A stretch of DNA of 12,035 nucleotides from Archaeoglobus sp. JdFR-24 (GTDB lineage: Archaea > Halobacteriota > Archaeoglobi > Archaeoglobales > Archaeoglobaceae), in NCBI GenBank assembly GCA_002011215.1, contig MTML01000008.1, forward strand, positions 536 to 12,570, in the 5' to 3' direction. The stretch's first letter is position 1; each line of letters opens with the position of its first letter. The position numbers and the translations under genes were made by a program. The notes under the pieces are model-generated. The model saw only the letters and a list, made by a program, of their open reading frames with translations, had not been told where the DNA came from and searched no databases. This document shows positions 5,519 to 11,904 of the stretch, piece after piece.

Positions 5519-8500
5519 TCAGAAGAAATCACTGATCTTTACTTGTCTTCTCAACTCATTCTCGAATAGAGAGTTAATTTCAAGCTCTATAAGCATCAAT
5601 CTCTGCTTTGTGTATTCTGTTACACTGTATTTCTCACTGAGGTACTTTGAGATGTCGAGGTATTTCTTGATGGAGCTCTCGTGCACGGATAGTGTTAGGT
5701 TTCCATCACACTTTATGCATTTTCCGATTAAAGGAACTCTCTTGTATTTGGCGTTGCATTTGACACATCTAAACTCTTGTTTTGAGAATGCCCTTAGATT
5801 CCCTATCAAATCCGGGAGAAAATGCGTTGAGATCACTCTTTCGGCGACATCATGCTCATCTACCGCAATAATTTTCTCTGCGATCTCCATCTGCTTTGTA
5901 ACTTTCTCCTCCATGGTCTTCAATGACTTGTACGCACATATCTTCACACCGGATGCAATGTTCTCGGTGTCGTGGGTGAACCTAAGCCCGTAGTACCTTC
6001 TCTCAGTCTTTAGTCTGTCCTCAACCCGTTCTATGTATTCCCTAACATCCTTTGGGTTGGTGTAGTTCAGGGTTGCCCTGTAGAATTCAAGTGGGTACTT
6101 CTCAACGACATCCATATTGTGTACTTCGCTGTCCACCTCTCTCGGGTCGAGGATTGTTGTTAGCACCAAGGGTGCATCCATCTGTCCACCTCTTTTTTCT
6201 GGTAGGAAGTGTTTGGAGAAGTTTATTAAGCCGTCAAGAAGGAGCATAACACAGTCCTCATCTCCATCACAGTTCCTTCTTTTCGCAGCGTGGAAATACG
6301 GATGGGCGTATCCGGCAAGAACATCTGAGAAACCTATTATTCTTCCAAGTACACCTGCAGAGGTATGAGGTGCAAGTCCAATGACGAGATGCCCTATTAA
6401 ATCCTCCTTCCTTTCCGCGTTGTAGAATGGATCCATTCCGTAAAATTTAACGAGCAGTTCATCAATGAATTGGGAAACCCTCAGAAGGTACTCTCCCGCA
6501 TCTTTTGCGAGGATTATGTCCTGTGGTTTAAGTTCAACTATTTGATCTTCGCTAACTAACTCCCTACCCTTCCAGTCATACCTGTATCCGAGTTCTTTTA
6601 GCTTTTCAACACTTATCCCGATCTCGTAAGGTTTGAAGTGGGTCAGCGGTAGGTCGGTCATGTCATATCTTACCGTACCGTCTTTGAATACGAAGATTTC
6701 GTGTTTGGATCTCAATATTCCTTTCTCGATTCGTTCCATCACCTTGTTTTTGTTGGTTAATCCAATTACACCTTTGATTGGGGAATTCAGATCTCTCTCA
6801 CCTAAGTTCTGAAGGGCTTTTTCGTACAGTTCCCTGACATTTATCTTTCTTCTTCGGTATCCACTGCCCTCATCTCCGCATTTAGGACATTTATCCTCGA
6901 TCCTCATCTTGCACCTGTTACAGAACCTCTGTATCTTTGTATCTCCACCGCAATCACATTTGCTCCAAATTGTCTCTTTTCCACATCTCTCACATACCCT
7001 TGTGACAACTTCTACGATTATTTCTCCTCTTGCAGAGTTGTATGAGCTAGTATAGTTTATTGCGTTTTTTATGTCTCGTGTTTTTCCTCCGCTCTGTCCT
7101 AAGGGGAATAGGACATGTGGTGGAGGGCTCATCTTTCTCTCTTTTGCTTTCTCGGGTCTTCCCATTCTTGCACCGATTCTTGTAGGGGCTTTTGCTCTTA
7201 CATCAAGTCCAGAGATTCTGTTGATGTTCTCTAAGACGCTTCTTCCGGTAGATATATCCCCGACAAGTTTTAACTCAGAGTCAAGCCCGAGACACCTTGT
7301 AAACACCTTCCACTTGTCGATAACTATGAACCCATCTCTAACCTTGTGCTCTATCAGGATTTTCTCGAGTATCAGCTTAATTCTTTTATCGTAGGGGAGC
7401 AATAGACTGCTTTTCCCGTATTTTCCTTCTACCTTCCCTTTTTCTGAAACAAAGATTCGTAGTCTCTTGAATTCGTCCAAACTTATATCGTGCCAGAGGT
7501 ATGTGTAATCCGGGTGTAGAGGAATGTGATATGAGTCACAGAGTTTTATGGCGGTATCCTCGCTTATGCTTCTGTAATCTCCTTCCGGGATTTTGTCTTC
7601 GACTTCTGCTAACCACCACTCGTAGGTAAATGATGCGGGGAGGAGGGGATGGTTATTTTCGAGAAAATCCCCAAAATTAATCAGAATTTCACCATCATCA
7701 ATGATCGCATCTATTTGATCCTTGTATAGGCTTGCCATTTTTTCTGAATTTATTTTTATAACATCTCCATTCTTTAATCTCACTGTGGGACCTTCGATGG
7801 ATGTTACCGGAACCACACCCCCTGCTTTTCCGGGTCTCTCTATCTTCATCTGAGTTCCTACCGCAATGAAGTTTCCTGTGATTATCATGAATGCTGGGTT
7901 TATTCCTACTGTCGCAAATCCAGAATTCCTTGCCCTTCCGTACCTCAGTCTGAAGCCACCTTTTCTCGAGGGATGGCTGAACACGGGTCTGCCGGCAACG
8001 ATGTCTGAGAGGTACTTATCTTTCGGCTTTATCTCGTTGTTTTCGTCCGAGCTAGATTCCTTTCCGATAAGTTTATCGAGCCATTCCCATCCATCTATCC
8101 GGATCTTTTCGACGAGTTTCTTTAACTTAGGTGCTTTCAGAGCGATTCCTTCTGCGATAACGAGTGCCATACCGCCTCTAACCCTGTTCGTCTCCACTCT
8201 CTCAAGGTTTCTGTATCCCGAAACCTCCGCATCTTCGGTTGGTTCACCGTCTATGCAAACAGGACATCTTGACACGATTAGTCTTATCTCATCATCGGAC
8301 GGGAGATACTGTAGATTCGCCACCTTCTTGTAGAGCGGAATCTCCTCGATGTATCTAAGAATTTCCTGCTCTGTTGGAATGTATCTGCCTAAGCCGGCAA
8401 GTCTCCTAACATAATCTCCCACAAGAACGGATATCACTTGTGCGGTACCGCCTGCACTTCTTATCGGTCCGGCGTAGTATATCTTGAGGAACTTAGAACC

Positions 8501-8962
8501 ATCTTTGTTGTAATCCACTTTAACCTTAGCAATTCCCTCGATTGGTGCTGCAACTACACCTTCTGTTAGAATTGCCACCGCGGATCTAACCGCTTTGTCT
8601 ATGGCATCTTCAATCTCGAACTTTCCGAATTTGCCCTTGATTATGTCCTCTGCTACCTTGAAACAGATCTCCTCTCTTGTCACTCCCTTTTCTTCTAAGG
8701 AGATGATGGTTTTGGCGATTCCCGGCAGATTTAACAGTTTTTCAACTCTTTCTGCCATGTTTCTAGCTACCGGAATCTCTACGGATTTTTCTGGGTCGAG
8801 CCCTCTTCTTCTTGCCTCTTCCGCTACTCTGTATGCGGACTCAACAAGTTTGAGTAAGTGTGAGTGGTATTCAGCAATCTCCTCTTGGAATTTTACATCC
8901 AAATTATCCTCAATTTCTTCTTTATAAAACAACGGAAAGAATTTATCAAGAGTAAGGTTCAT
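5519..8962 (-). CDS. polC: DNA polymerase D (PolD) large catalytic subunit DP2
   Basis: 1147 residues, normal for a DP2 without an intein. It is the polymerising subunit of the archaeal replicase PolD and works with the exonuclease subunit DP1, which is not in this window. The N-terminal domain includes KIYYAGPIRSAGGTAQVISVLVGDYVRR in shorter conserved blocks. Around 657-696 a cysteine cluster (C657, C660, C669, C671, C681, C684, C692, C695) forms the paired zinc-binding sites. The double-psi beta-barrel active site has NCDGDED with the two catalytic aspartates at D899 and D901. A second zinc module uses C1066, C1069, C1082 and C1085. The protein ends in QVKISDFF (1140-1147), a canonical PCNA-interacting (PIP) box. 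The ATG at 8962 sits 24 bp from a TATA box. I see no frameshift and no intein. Confidence 0.98.
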   Translation of the reverse strand: MNLTLDKFFPLFYKEEIEDNLDVKFQEEIAEYHSHLLKLVESAYRVAEEARRRGLDPEKSVEIPVARNMAERVEKLLNLPGIAKTIISLEEKGVTREEICFKVAEDIIKGKFGKFEIEDAIDKAVRSAVAILTEGVVAAPIEGIAKVKVDYNKDGSKFLKIYYAGPIRSAGGTAQVISVLVGDYVRRLAGLGRYIPTEQEILRYIEEIPLYKKVANLQYLPSDDEIRLIVSRCPVCIDGEPTEDAEVSGYRNLERVETNRVRGGMALVIAEGIALKAPKLKKLVEKIRIDGWEWLDKLIGKESSSDENNEIKPKDKYLSDIVAGRPVFSHPSRKGGFRLRYGRARNSGFATVGINPAFMIITGNFIAVGTQMKIERPGKAGGVVPVTSIEGPTVRLKNGDVIKINSEKMASLYKDQIDAIIDDGEILINFGDFLENNHPLLPASFTYEWWLAEVEDKIPEGDYRSISEDTAIKLCDSYHIPLHPDYTYLWHDISLDEFKRLRIFVSEKGKVEGKYGKSSLLLPYDKRIKLILEKILIEHKVRDGFIVIDKWKVFTRCLGLDSELKLVGDISTGRSVLENINRISGLDVRAKAPTRIGARMGRPEKAKERKMSPPPHVLFPLGQSGGKTRDIKNAINYTSSYNSARGEIIVEVVTRVCERCGKETIWSKCDCGGDTKIQRFCNRCKMRIEDKCPKCGDEGSGYRRRKINVRELYEKALQNLGERDLNSPIKGVIGLTNKNKVMERIEKGILRSKHEIFVFKDGTVRYDMTDLPLTHFKPYEIGISVEKLKELGYRYDWKGRELVSEDQIVELKPQDIILAKDAGEYLLRVSQFIDELLVKFYGMDPFYNAERKEDLIGHLVIGLAPHTSAGVLGRIIGFSDVLAGYAHPYFHAAKRRNCDGDEDCVMLLLDGLINFSKHFLPEKRGGQMDAPLVLTTILDPREVDSEVHNMDVVEKYPLEFYRATLNYTNPKDVREYIERVEDRLKTERRYYGLRFTHDTENIASGVKICAYKSLKTMEEKVTKQMEIAEKIIAVDEHDVAERVISTHFLPDLIGNLRAFSKQEFRCVKCNAKYKRVPLIGKCIKCDGNLTLSVHESSIKKYLDISKYLSEKYSVTEYTKQRLMLIELEINSLFENELRRQVKISDFF

Positions 8963-8980
8963 CGTTGTTAGTTGAGCGAA

Positions 8981-8990
8981 CTTATAATAA
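8981..8990 (-). promoter_or_regulatory. TATA box for the DP2 gene
   Basis: On the minus strand TTATTATAAG is preceded by a purine-rich BRE-like GAAATC and centred 24 bp before the ATG at 8962. This predicts a leaderless DP2 transcript. No Shine-Dalgarno is visible before the ATG (AACTAACAACG), which supports leaderless translation. Confidence 0.6.
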
Positions 8991-9069
8991 GATTTCTGGA
9001 TGTTGTGAAAGTTATCTCCGAATTTTTTTTATTTAATTGAGGTAAGGTAATGAAAAATAATGTTGTTTT

Positions 9070-9705
9070 TCAGTCGCACCTTCTTTCGGTTATAATCTGT
9101 ATGGCTTTTTCGATGAGGATTTTTATACCCTCTTTACCTGAAAAAATCCTTCCGTGTCCTGGAAGAATAAATTCGGGCTCAAGATCCTGCAGTTTTTCGA
9201 GAGTCTTTATAAGTTGTTTTGTGTTACCACCGAGCAAATCTGTTCTTCCCGGCAAGCCGTTCTCGAACAAAATGTCACCCGTTATAATTGCAGAGAACTC
9301 TTCTATGTGTATAGATGAACTTCCCGGTGTGTGTCCGGGAGTATGGATTATTTCGAGGTTGAATTTTCCAGAGTTGTAGTATCTCGTTTTTGAGAGGTCG
9401 ATGTCCGCATTGTATTCGAATTGAGATGACACCTTCTCCAAGGGGTTGAAAGCGAGAAGAGAACCCTTCTCCAAGAAAATTCGGTTGGTTTCGCAGTGGT
9501 CTTTGTGTAAATGAGTGTTCATAACAACATCTACATCTGAAATCTCCATGCCATCGTTCCTCATCAAGCCGAAGAGATTTACGAAGGTTTTGAAGCATCC
9601 GGGGTCTATGATGATGGTTGTATCGTCTTTCAGAATATATGTGTTGGACGAATCCTTAAGGGCATTTCCCCACACATAGGCATATATCCCGTCGAACAGC
9701 ATCAT
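9070..9705 (-). CDS. Metallo-beta-lactamase fold hydrolase (glyoxalase II-like)
   Basis: 211 residues from the ATG at 9705. The MBL metal ligands are complete: THLHKDH (H65, H67, D69, H70 in this numbering), HTPGHTPGSS (H125), TGDILF (D144) and LPGHGRIF (H184). The arrangement resembles hydroxyacylglutathione hydrolase/glyoxalase II-like enzymes, which cleave thioesters at a dinuclear Zn or Fe site, but the true substrate cannot be told. An open frame extends upstream to an ATG at 9786. That would overlap the divergent hydrolase gene by 39 bp and add residues with no MBL similarity. The tandem ATGs at 9705/9702 lead straight into the first beta strand (FDGIYAYVWGN), so I use 9705. The gene lies 107 bp upstream of DP2 on the same strand, and DP2 has its own promoter. 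Confidence 0.88.
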   Translation of the reverse strand: MMLFDGIYAYVWGNALKDSSNTYILKDDTTIIIDPGCFKTFVNLFGLMRNDGMEISDVDVVMNTHLHKDHCETNRIFLEKGSLLAFNPLEKVSSQFEYNADIDLSKTRYYNSGKFNLEIIHTPGHTPGSSSIHIEEFSAIITGDILFENGLPGRTDLLGGNTKQLIKTLEKLQDLEPEFILPGHGRIFSGKEGIKILIEKAIQIITERRCD

Positions 9706-9747
9706 TGTATCGGAAAGAATTAAATTTTCAAAGTATTTATTTTTTTC
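9706..9747. promoter_or_regulatory. Shared divergent promoter region between the MBL hydrolase and COG1099 hydrolase genes
   Basis: Only 42 bp of very AT-rich sequence separate the two start codons. It contains AATTAAATTTTC and AAGTATTTATTTTTTTC on the plus strand, either of which could serve as a TATA box for one direction. Neither gene has an obvious Shine-Dalgarno, so both are probably leaderless, and the two initiation complexes would compete for the same DNA. Confidence 0.5.
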
Positions 9748-10509
9748 ATGAGTTACGAAGCTGGGTTCTACGACACCCATACGCATTCTGAAGGTAGAAG
9801 TTTTCTCGAGCTGAGGGAGATGGCTGAGAGGGGTATCAAAAAAATCAACTCTTGTGCATTCTACCCGGTGACACCCCTGTACTACGGAACCTTAATCGAT
9901 CTTTTTCGGAAGTTGATGGAGTTTGAGGTGAGTAGGGGTAGTAAGGCGGGTTTGAAGATATATCCTGCCATTGGAATTCATCCAAGATGCATCCCTCCAA
10001 AATGGGGAAGGGTTGTAGAGTACATGGAGGAAAATCCCCCGACAATCATCGGTGAAATAGGACTCGAGGAGGGAAGCGAGCTTGAAGTGGAAGTTCTCAC
10101 GAGCCAACTGCTTCTGGCAAAAAAGCTTGATATTCCCTGCATCATTCACACTCCTCGGAGGAACAAGGAATCCATCACCGAAAAGACAATTGAAATCCTT
10201 GAGAAGTTGGGTTTCCCAGAAACCATAGCGGTTATCGATCATGTGAGCTTGGATACGGTTGGCATGATCCATAGGAGGGGGTACTTTTGCGGTTTAACGG
10301 TTGAAGAAGGTAAGCTGAGTGTGGAGGACACATTGGAGATCGTGGAGGAATACGAGCCCGAGAGACTTATGTTGAATAGTGACTCCGGATTCAGCGGTTC
10401 GGAGTATCTTTCGGTTGCAAATACAGCAGGACATTTGTTGGAAAAATTTGAGAGAGATGTGGTTGAAAAAGTTTGTTTAAAAAATGCAGAATTTTTCTTC
10501 AGAAACTGA
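9748..10509 (+). CDS. COG1099/TatD-like metal-dependent hydrolase, TIM-barrel fold
   Basis: 253 residues. The order of metal-binding motifs fits the archaeal COG1099 branch of the TatD/amidohydrolase superfamily. It has FYDTHTH with H11 and H13, GIHPR with H78, GEIGLE with E103, IIHTPR with H134, a second-shell IDHVS with H165, and NSDSG with D212. The spacing follows a beta/alpha barrel with a two-metal site. TatD relatives are 3'-5' nucleases or deoxyribonucleases, but the COG1099 branch has no agreed substrate, so I stop at hydrolase. It starts at the ATG at 9748, with no room for a leader before the divergent MBL gene. It is followed after 82 bp by the SpoVG gene, which has its own promoter, so the two are probably separate transcripts. 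Confidence 0.88.
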   Translation: MSYEAGFYDTHTHSEGRSFLELREMAERGIKKINSCAFYPVTPLYYGTLIDLFRKLMEFEVSRGSKAGLKIYPAIGIHPRCIPPKWGRVVEYMEENPPTIIGEIGLEEGSELEVEVLTSQLLLAKKLDIPCIIHTPRRNKESITEKTIEILEKLGFPETIAVIDHVSLDTVGMIHRRGYFCGLTVEEGKLSVEDTLEIVEEYEPERLMLNSDSGFSGSEYLSVANTAGHLLEKFERDVVEKVCLKNAEFFFRN

Positions 10510-10533
10510 GAACTCGTAATTTGTGCGTTTTAT

Positions 10534-10548
10534 GGGAAAGTTTATATA
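10534..10548 (+). promoter_or_regulatory. Strong BRE/TATA promoter of the SpoVG gene
   Basis: GGGAAAG followed by TTTATATA (10541-10548) is close to the archaeal BRE/TATA consensus and is the best promoter in the window. Initiation is predicted near 10570, leaving a leader of about 25-30 nt that contains the AGGAGG. Confidence 0.7.
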
Positions 10549-10583
10549 GCCTTAAACACATTGTTTTTGAAATCAAACAGAAC

Positions 10584-10589
10584 AGGAGG
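10584..10589 (+). promoter_or_regulatory. Consensus Shine-Dalgarno deciding the SpoVG start
   Basis: AGGAGG lies 8 nt before the TTG at 10598 but only 2 nt before the TTG at 10592. The spacing selects 10598, which also gives the family-like N-terminus MVEITEVRIY. Confidence 0.7.
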
Positions 10590-10597
10590 AGTTGAAC

Positions 10598-10855
10598 TTG
10601 GTAGAAATAACGGAAGTGAGAATATATAAGCCGAAAGTTGAGGGGGCTGTTAAAGCATATGCGACGGTCTCCTTAGATAATGAATATATCGTGAAGGGTT
10701 TGAAAATTTTGGAAGGTGAAAATGGTTTGTGGGTAAGCATGCCAAGCAGAAAGGCAAAAGACGGATCCTTCCAAGATGTGTTCCATCCGGCGAGTAGAGA
10801 AGCAAGAGAGAAGATAGTTAACGCAATTCTCGAAGCATACAGAGAGCAGGAGTGA
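10598..10855 (+). CDS. spoVG: SpoVG family nucleic acid-binding protein
   Basis: 85 residues, the usual SpoVG length. The family pattern is clear across the whole protein. It has an N-terminal ITEVRIYKPK strand, AYATVSLDNEYIVKGLKI, then GLWVSMPSRKAKDGSFQDVFHPAS, the most conserved block, and a C-terminal helix REKIVNAILEAYRE. In Firmicutes and spirochaetes SpoVG binds DNA and RNA and acts as a global post-transcriptional or transcriptional regulator. An archaeal role is unknown to me. The start is a TTG. Two in-frame TTGs exist, and the one at 10598 is favoured by the AGGAGG spacing. A near-consensus TATA and a perfect Shine-Dalgarno suggest high expression, possibly throttled by the weak start codon. 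NikR follows 91 bp downstream with a separate promoter. A bacterial origin by transfer is possible. Confidence 0.93.
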   Translation: MVEITEVRIYKPKVEGAVKAYATVSLDNEYIVKGLKILEGENGLWVSMPSRKAKDGSFQDVFHPASREAREKIVNAILEAYREQE

Positions 10856-10865
10856 AAATTGGAGT

Positions 10866-10910
10866 ATGAATTTATTTTAAAATTTTATTTTATTGGCTAT
10901 CATTTTTTTT
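10866..10910 (+). terminator. T-rich termination region after SpoVG
   Basis: Directly after the SpoVG stop the plus strand turns to ATTTATTTTAAAATTTTATTTTATT and then a run of eight T (CATTTTTTTTAAC). Such U-rich stretches suit archaeal intrinsic termination. ATTTTAAAAT at 10874-10883 is a short palindrome, probably a by-product of AT richness. Confidence 0.4.
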
Positions 10911-10915
10911 AACAA

Positions 10916-10928
10916 CTTTTTTATATGG
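10916..10928 (+). promoter_or_regulatory. TATA box of nikR
   Basis: CTTTTTTATATGG is centred about 25 bp before the ATG at 10947 and no Shine-Dalgarno precedes the ATG, so the nikR transcript is probably leaderless. A TATA box this close to the gene would be an easy target for autoregulation, but I find no clear NikR-type inverted repeat around it. Confidence 0.55.
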
Positions 10929-10946
10929 TTCCTTGTATCGTAATTT

Positions 10947-11369
10947 ATGGAAGAATCTATTACGAGAATAGGTGTTAGTCTTCCAAAGAACCTTTTAAAA
11001 GAGTTCGATTCTATAATAAGCTCAAGAGGCTATTCTTCTAGATCTGAAGCGATAAGAGATGCTATAAGGATGTATATCAACGAATTCAAATGGCTTGAGA
11101 AAGAGAGCGGGGAAGTAATCGGTGTCGTGACCGTTATATATGATCACAACTACAGGGGGGTGACTGACACAATCATCTCCCTTCAGCACGACTACAATGA
11201 TGTTATAACCACAACCATGCACATCCACTTGGATGGGGAGAACTGTCTTGAGATGATCAATGTGAAGGGAGATATGGCGAAAATAAAGAAGATGGTCGGA
11301 AGATTGACCGCATTGAAGGGTGTAATATCGGTTAAATTTATAACCGCATTTAAGGAGGATAGGTTTTAG
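10947..11369 (+). CDS. nikR: Nickel-responsive transcriptional regulator NikR
   Basis: 140 residues, the normal NikR length. The N-terminal ribbon-helix-helix domain (about 4-46) has the beta strand [12 protein letters not shown] and the helices around [17 protein letters not shown]. The C-terminal ACT-like tetramerisation domain (about 56-135) holds the nickel site H81, H92, H94 and C100. The 11-2-6 spacing is identical to E. coli NikR (H76, H87, H89, C95). With Ni bound, NikR represses nickel uptake genes. Archaeal members are common in methanogens and relatives, whose hydrogenases, CODH or F430 enzymes need nickel. The ATG at 10947 has a TATA box at the right distance. No nickel transporter is in the window, so its targets lie elsewhere. 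The following DNA is poor in genes. Confidence 0.95.
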   Translation: MEESITRIGVSLPKNLLKEFDSIISSRGYSSRSEAIRDAIRMYINEFKWLEKESGEVIGVVTVIYDHNYRGVTDTIISLQHDYNDVITTTMHIHLDGENCLEMINVKGDMAKIKKMVGRLTALKGVISVKFITAFKEDRF

Positions 11370-11398
11370 CTTTAATTTTAGTTTATTTGTTTTTGTTG
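11370..11398 (+). terminator. U-rich terminator after nikR
   Basis: Immediately after the TAG stop, the plus strand carries successive T-tracts (CTTTAATTTTAGTTTATTTGTTTTTG) with no evident stem. This is the usual appearance of archaeal intrinsic termination. Confidence 0.5.
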
Positions 11399-11730
11399 GG
11401 TGACTTGAAGAAGGTATGGGCTCGGCTGGCAAGGAGTTTGGTTATCACTTAGTTGACGACTTGCTTCTAGCTGTCATCCTATTTTAGGTTGAAATTATGA
11501 ATGTTGGATGCAACCTTTTTCCGGTGGATATACAGGATGATAATCTTGCCATGATCTCATTGTTCTTCCAGATCGTCTATCATCCGGATCATTTCTCTAA
11601 GGTTCGATGATTCTGTTGTATCTCAAAATCAAACTGTTGATTACAATCTCTTTATCAAGTTTTCGTTCTCTCCTCAATTACCTACACCTCTGTAGCTCTC
11701 AATCAAATGCTAAATCACCTTATTATATCT
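11399..11730. other. Gene-poor stretch with stop-interrupted reading frames, possible gene remnants
   Basis: No full gene is seen here. On the plus strand an ATG at 11416, after AAGAAGGT, opens MGSAGKEFGYHLVDDLLLA and is stopped by TAG at 11485-11487. The same frame stays open to TGA at 11608-11610 (64 sense codons in total). On the minus strand, 11592-11479 reads MIRMIDDLEEQ, a TGA, then DHGKIIILYIHRKKVASN and on to TAG at 11481-11479. Both look more protein-like than random but neither is intact, and they overlap, so at most one is a remnant. The plus-strand start vaguely recalls S-adenosylmethionine decarboxylase N-termini (FGYHLxxDL), which I cannot confirm. No tRNA or hairpin was found. 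Confidence 0.3.
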
Positions 11731-11853
11731 TTACCTCTCGTTCAATTCCTCTTTCAGTTTCTTTTTTACCTCATCAAGCTTTTTCAGATTCTTCAGACTT
11801 ACAGAAATCTTCCACCAACCAGGAGGGTTGTCTTTAGCCTCAAAATCCTGCAT
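11731..11853 (-). CDS. Small hypothetical ORF (40 aa), charged C-terminus
   Basis: From the ATG at 11853 the frame encodes 40 residues: a stretch with NPPGWWKISV followed by a Lys/Leu/Glu-rich amphipathic helix that ends in KEELNER. The composition looks coding rather than random. The frame is open further upstream to tandem TGA codons at 11902-11907 and is the same frame as the partial gene at the right edge. It may therefore be a small gene, the 3' remnant of a longer one, or chance. I do not recognise the family and see no convincing Shine-Dalgarno. Confidence 0.3.
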   Translation of the reverse strand: MQDFEAKDNPPGWWKISVSLKNLKKLDEVKKKLKEELNER

Positions 11854-11904
11854 GTTCCAAAATTGTAACAGCTCTATAAAAATGTAGATGAATAGGAACA
11901 ATCA

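Noticed and set aside
5449..5519. AGGGAT / ATCCCT inverted repeat between DP2 and panE
   Set aside because: Six-base arms separated by about 60 bp are expected by chance and no T-run follows.
6052..6368. Plus-strand ORFs of 65-83 residues within the DP2 gene
   Set aside because: They lie opposite highly conserved DP2 sequence around the catalytic NCDGDED and have no family features. They are shadow frames.
9275..9598. Minus-strand ORF of 107 residues inside the MBL gene
   Set aside because: It is a frame shadow of the MBL hydrolase, which has the full metal-ligand set in its own frame.
9845..10272. Minus-strand ORFs opposite the COG1099 hydrolase
   Set aside because: The plus-strand gene has all the expected metal motifs, and the antisense frames show no recognisable content.
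10864..10903. GTATGA ... TATCAT upstream of nikR as a NikR operator
   Set aside because: The known E. coli operator is GTATGA-N16-TCATAC. Here the second half is imperfect and the spacing is wrong.
11022..11432. Minus-strand ORF of 136 residues opposite nikR
   Set aside because: The plus strand encodes an unmistakable NikR. The His/Tyr/Asn-rich antisense product is a by-product of its codons.
11590..11625. GGTTCGAT resembling a tRNA T-loop
   Set aside because: The flanking bases do not form a T-stem, and no acceptor or anticodon arm can be built around it.
11607..11837. Plus-strand ORF of 76 residues in the gene-poor tail
   Set aside because: Its Ser/Leu/Phe-rich composition is typical of antisense to Lys/Glu-rich coding, and it lies opposite the small minus-strand ORF. 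No start signal was seen.
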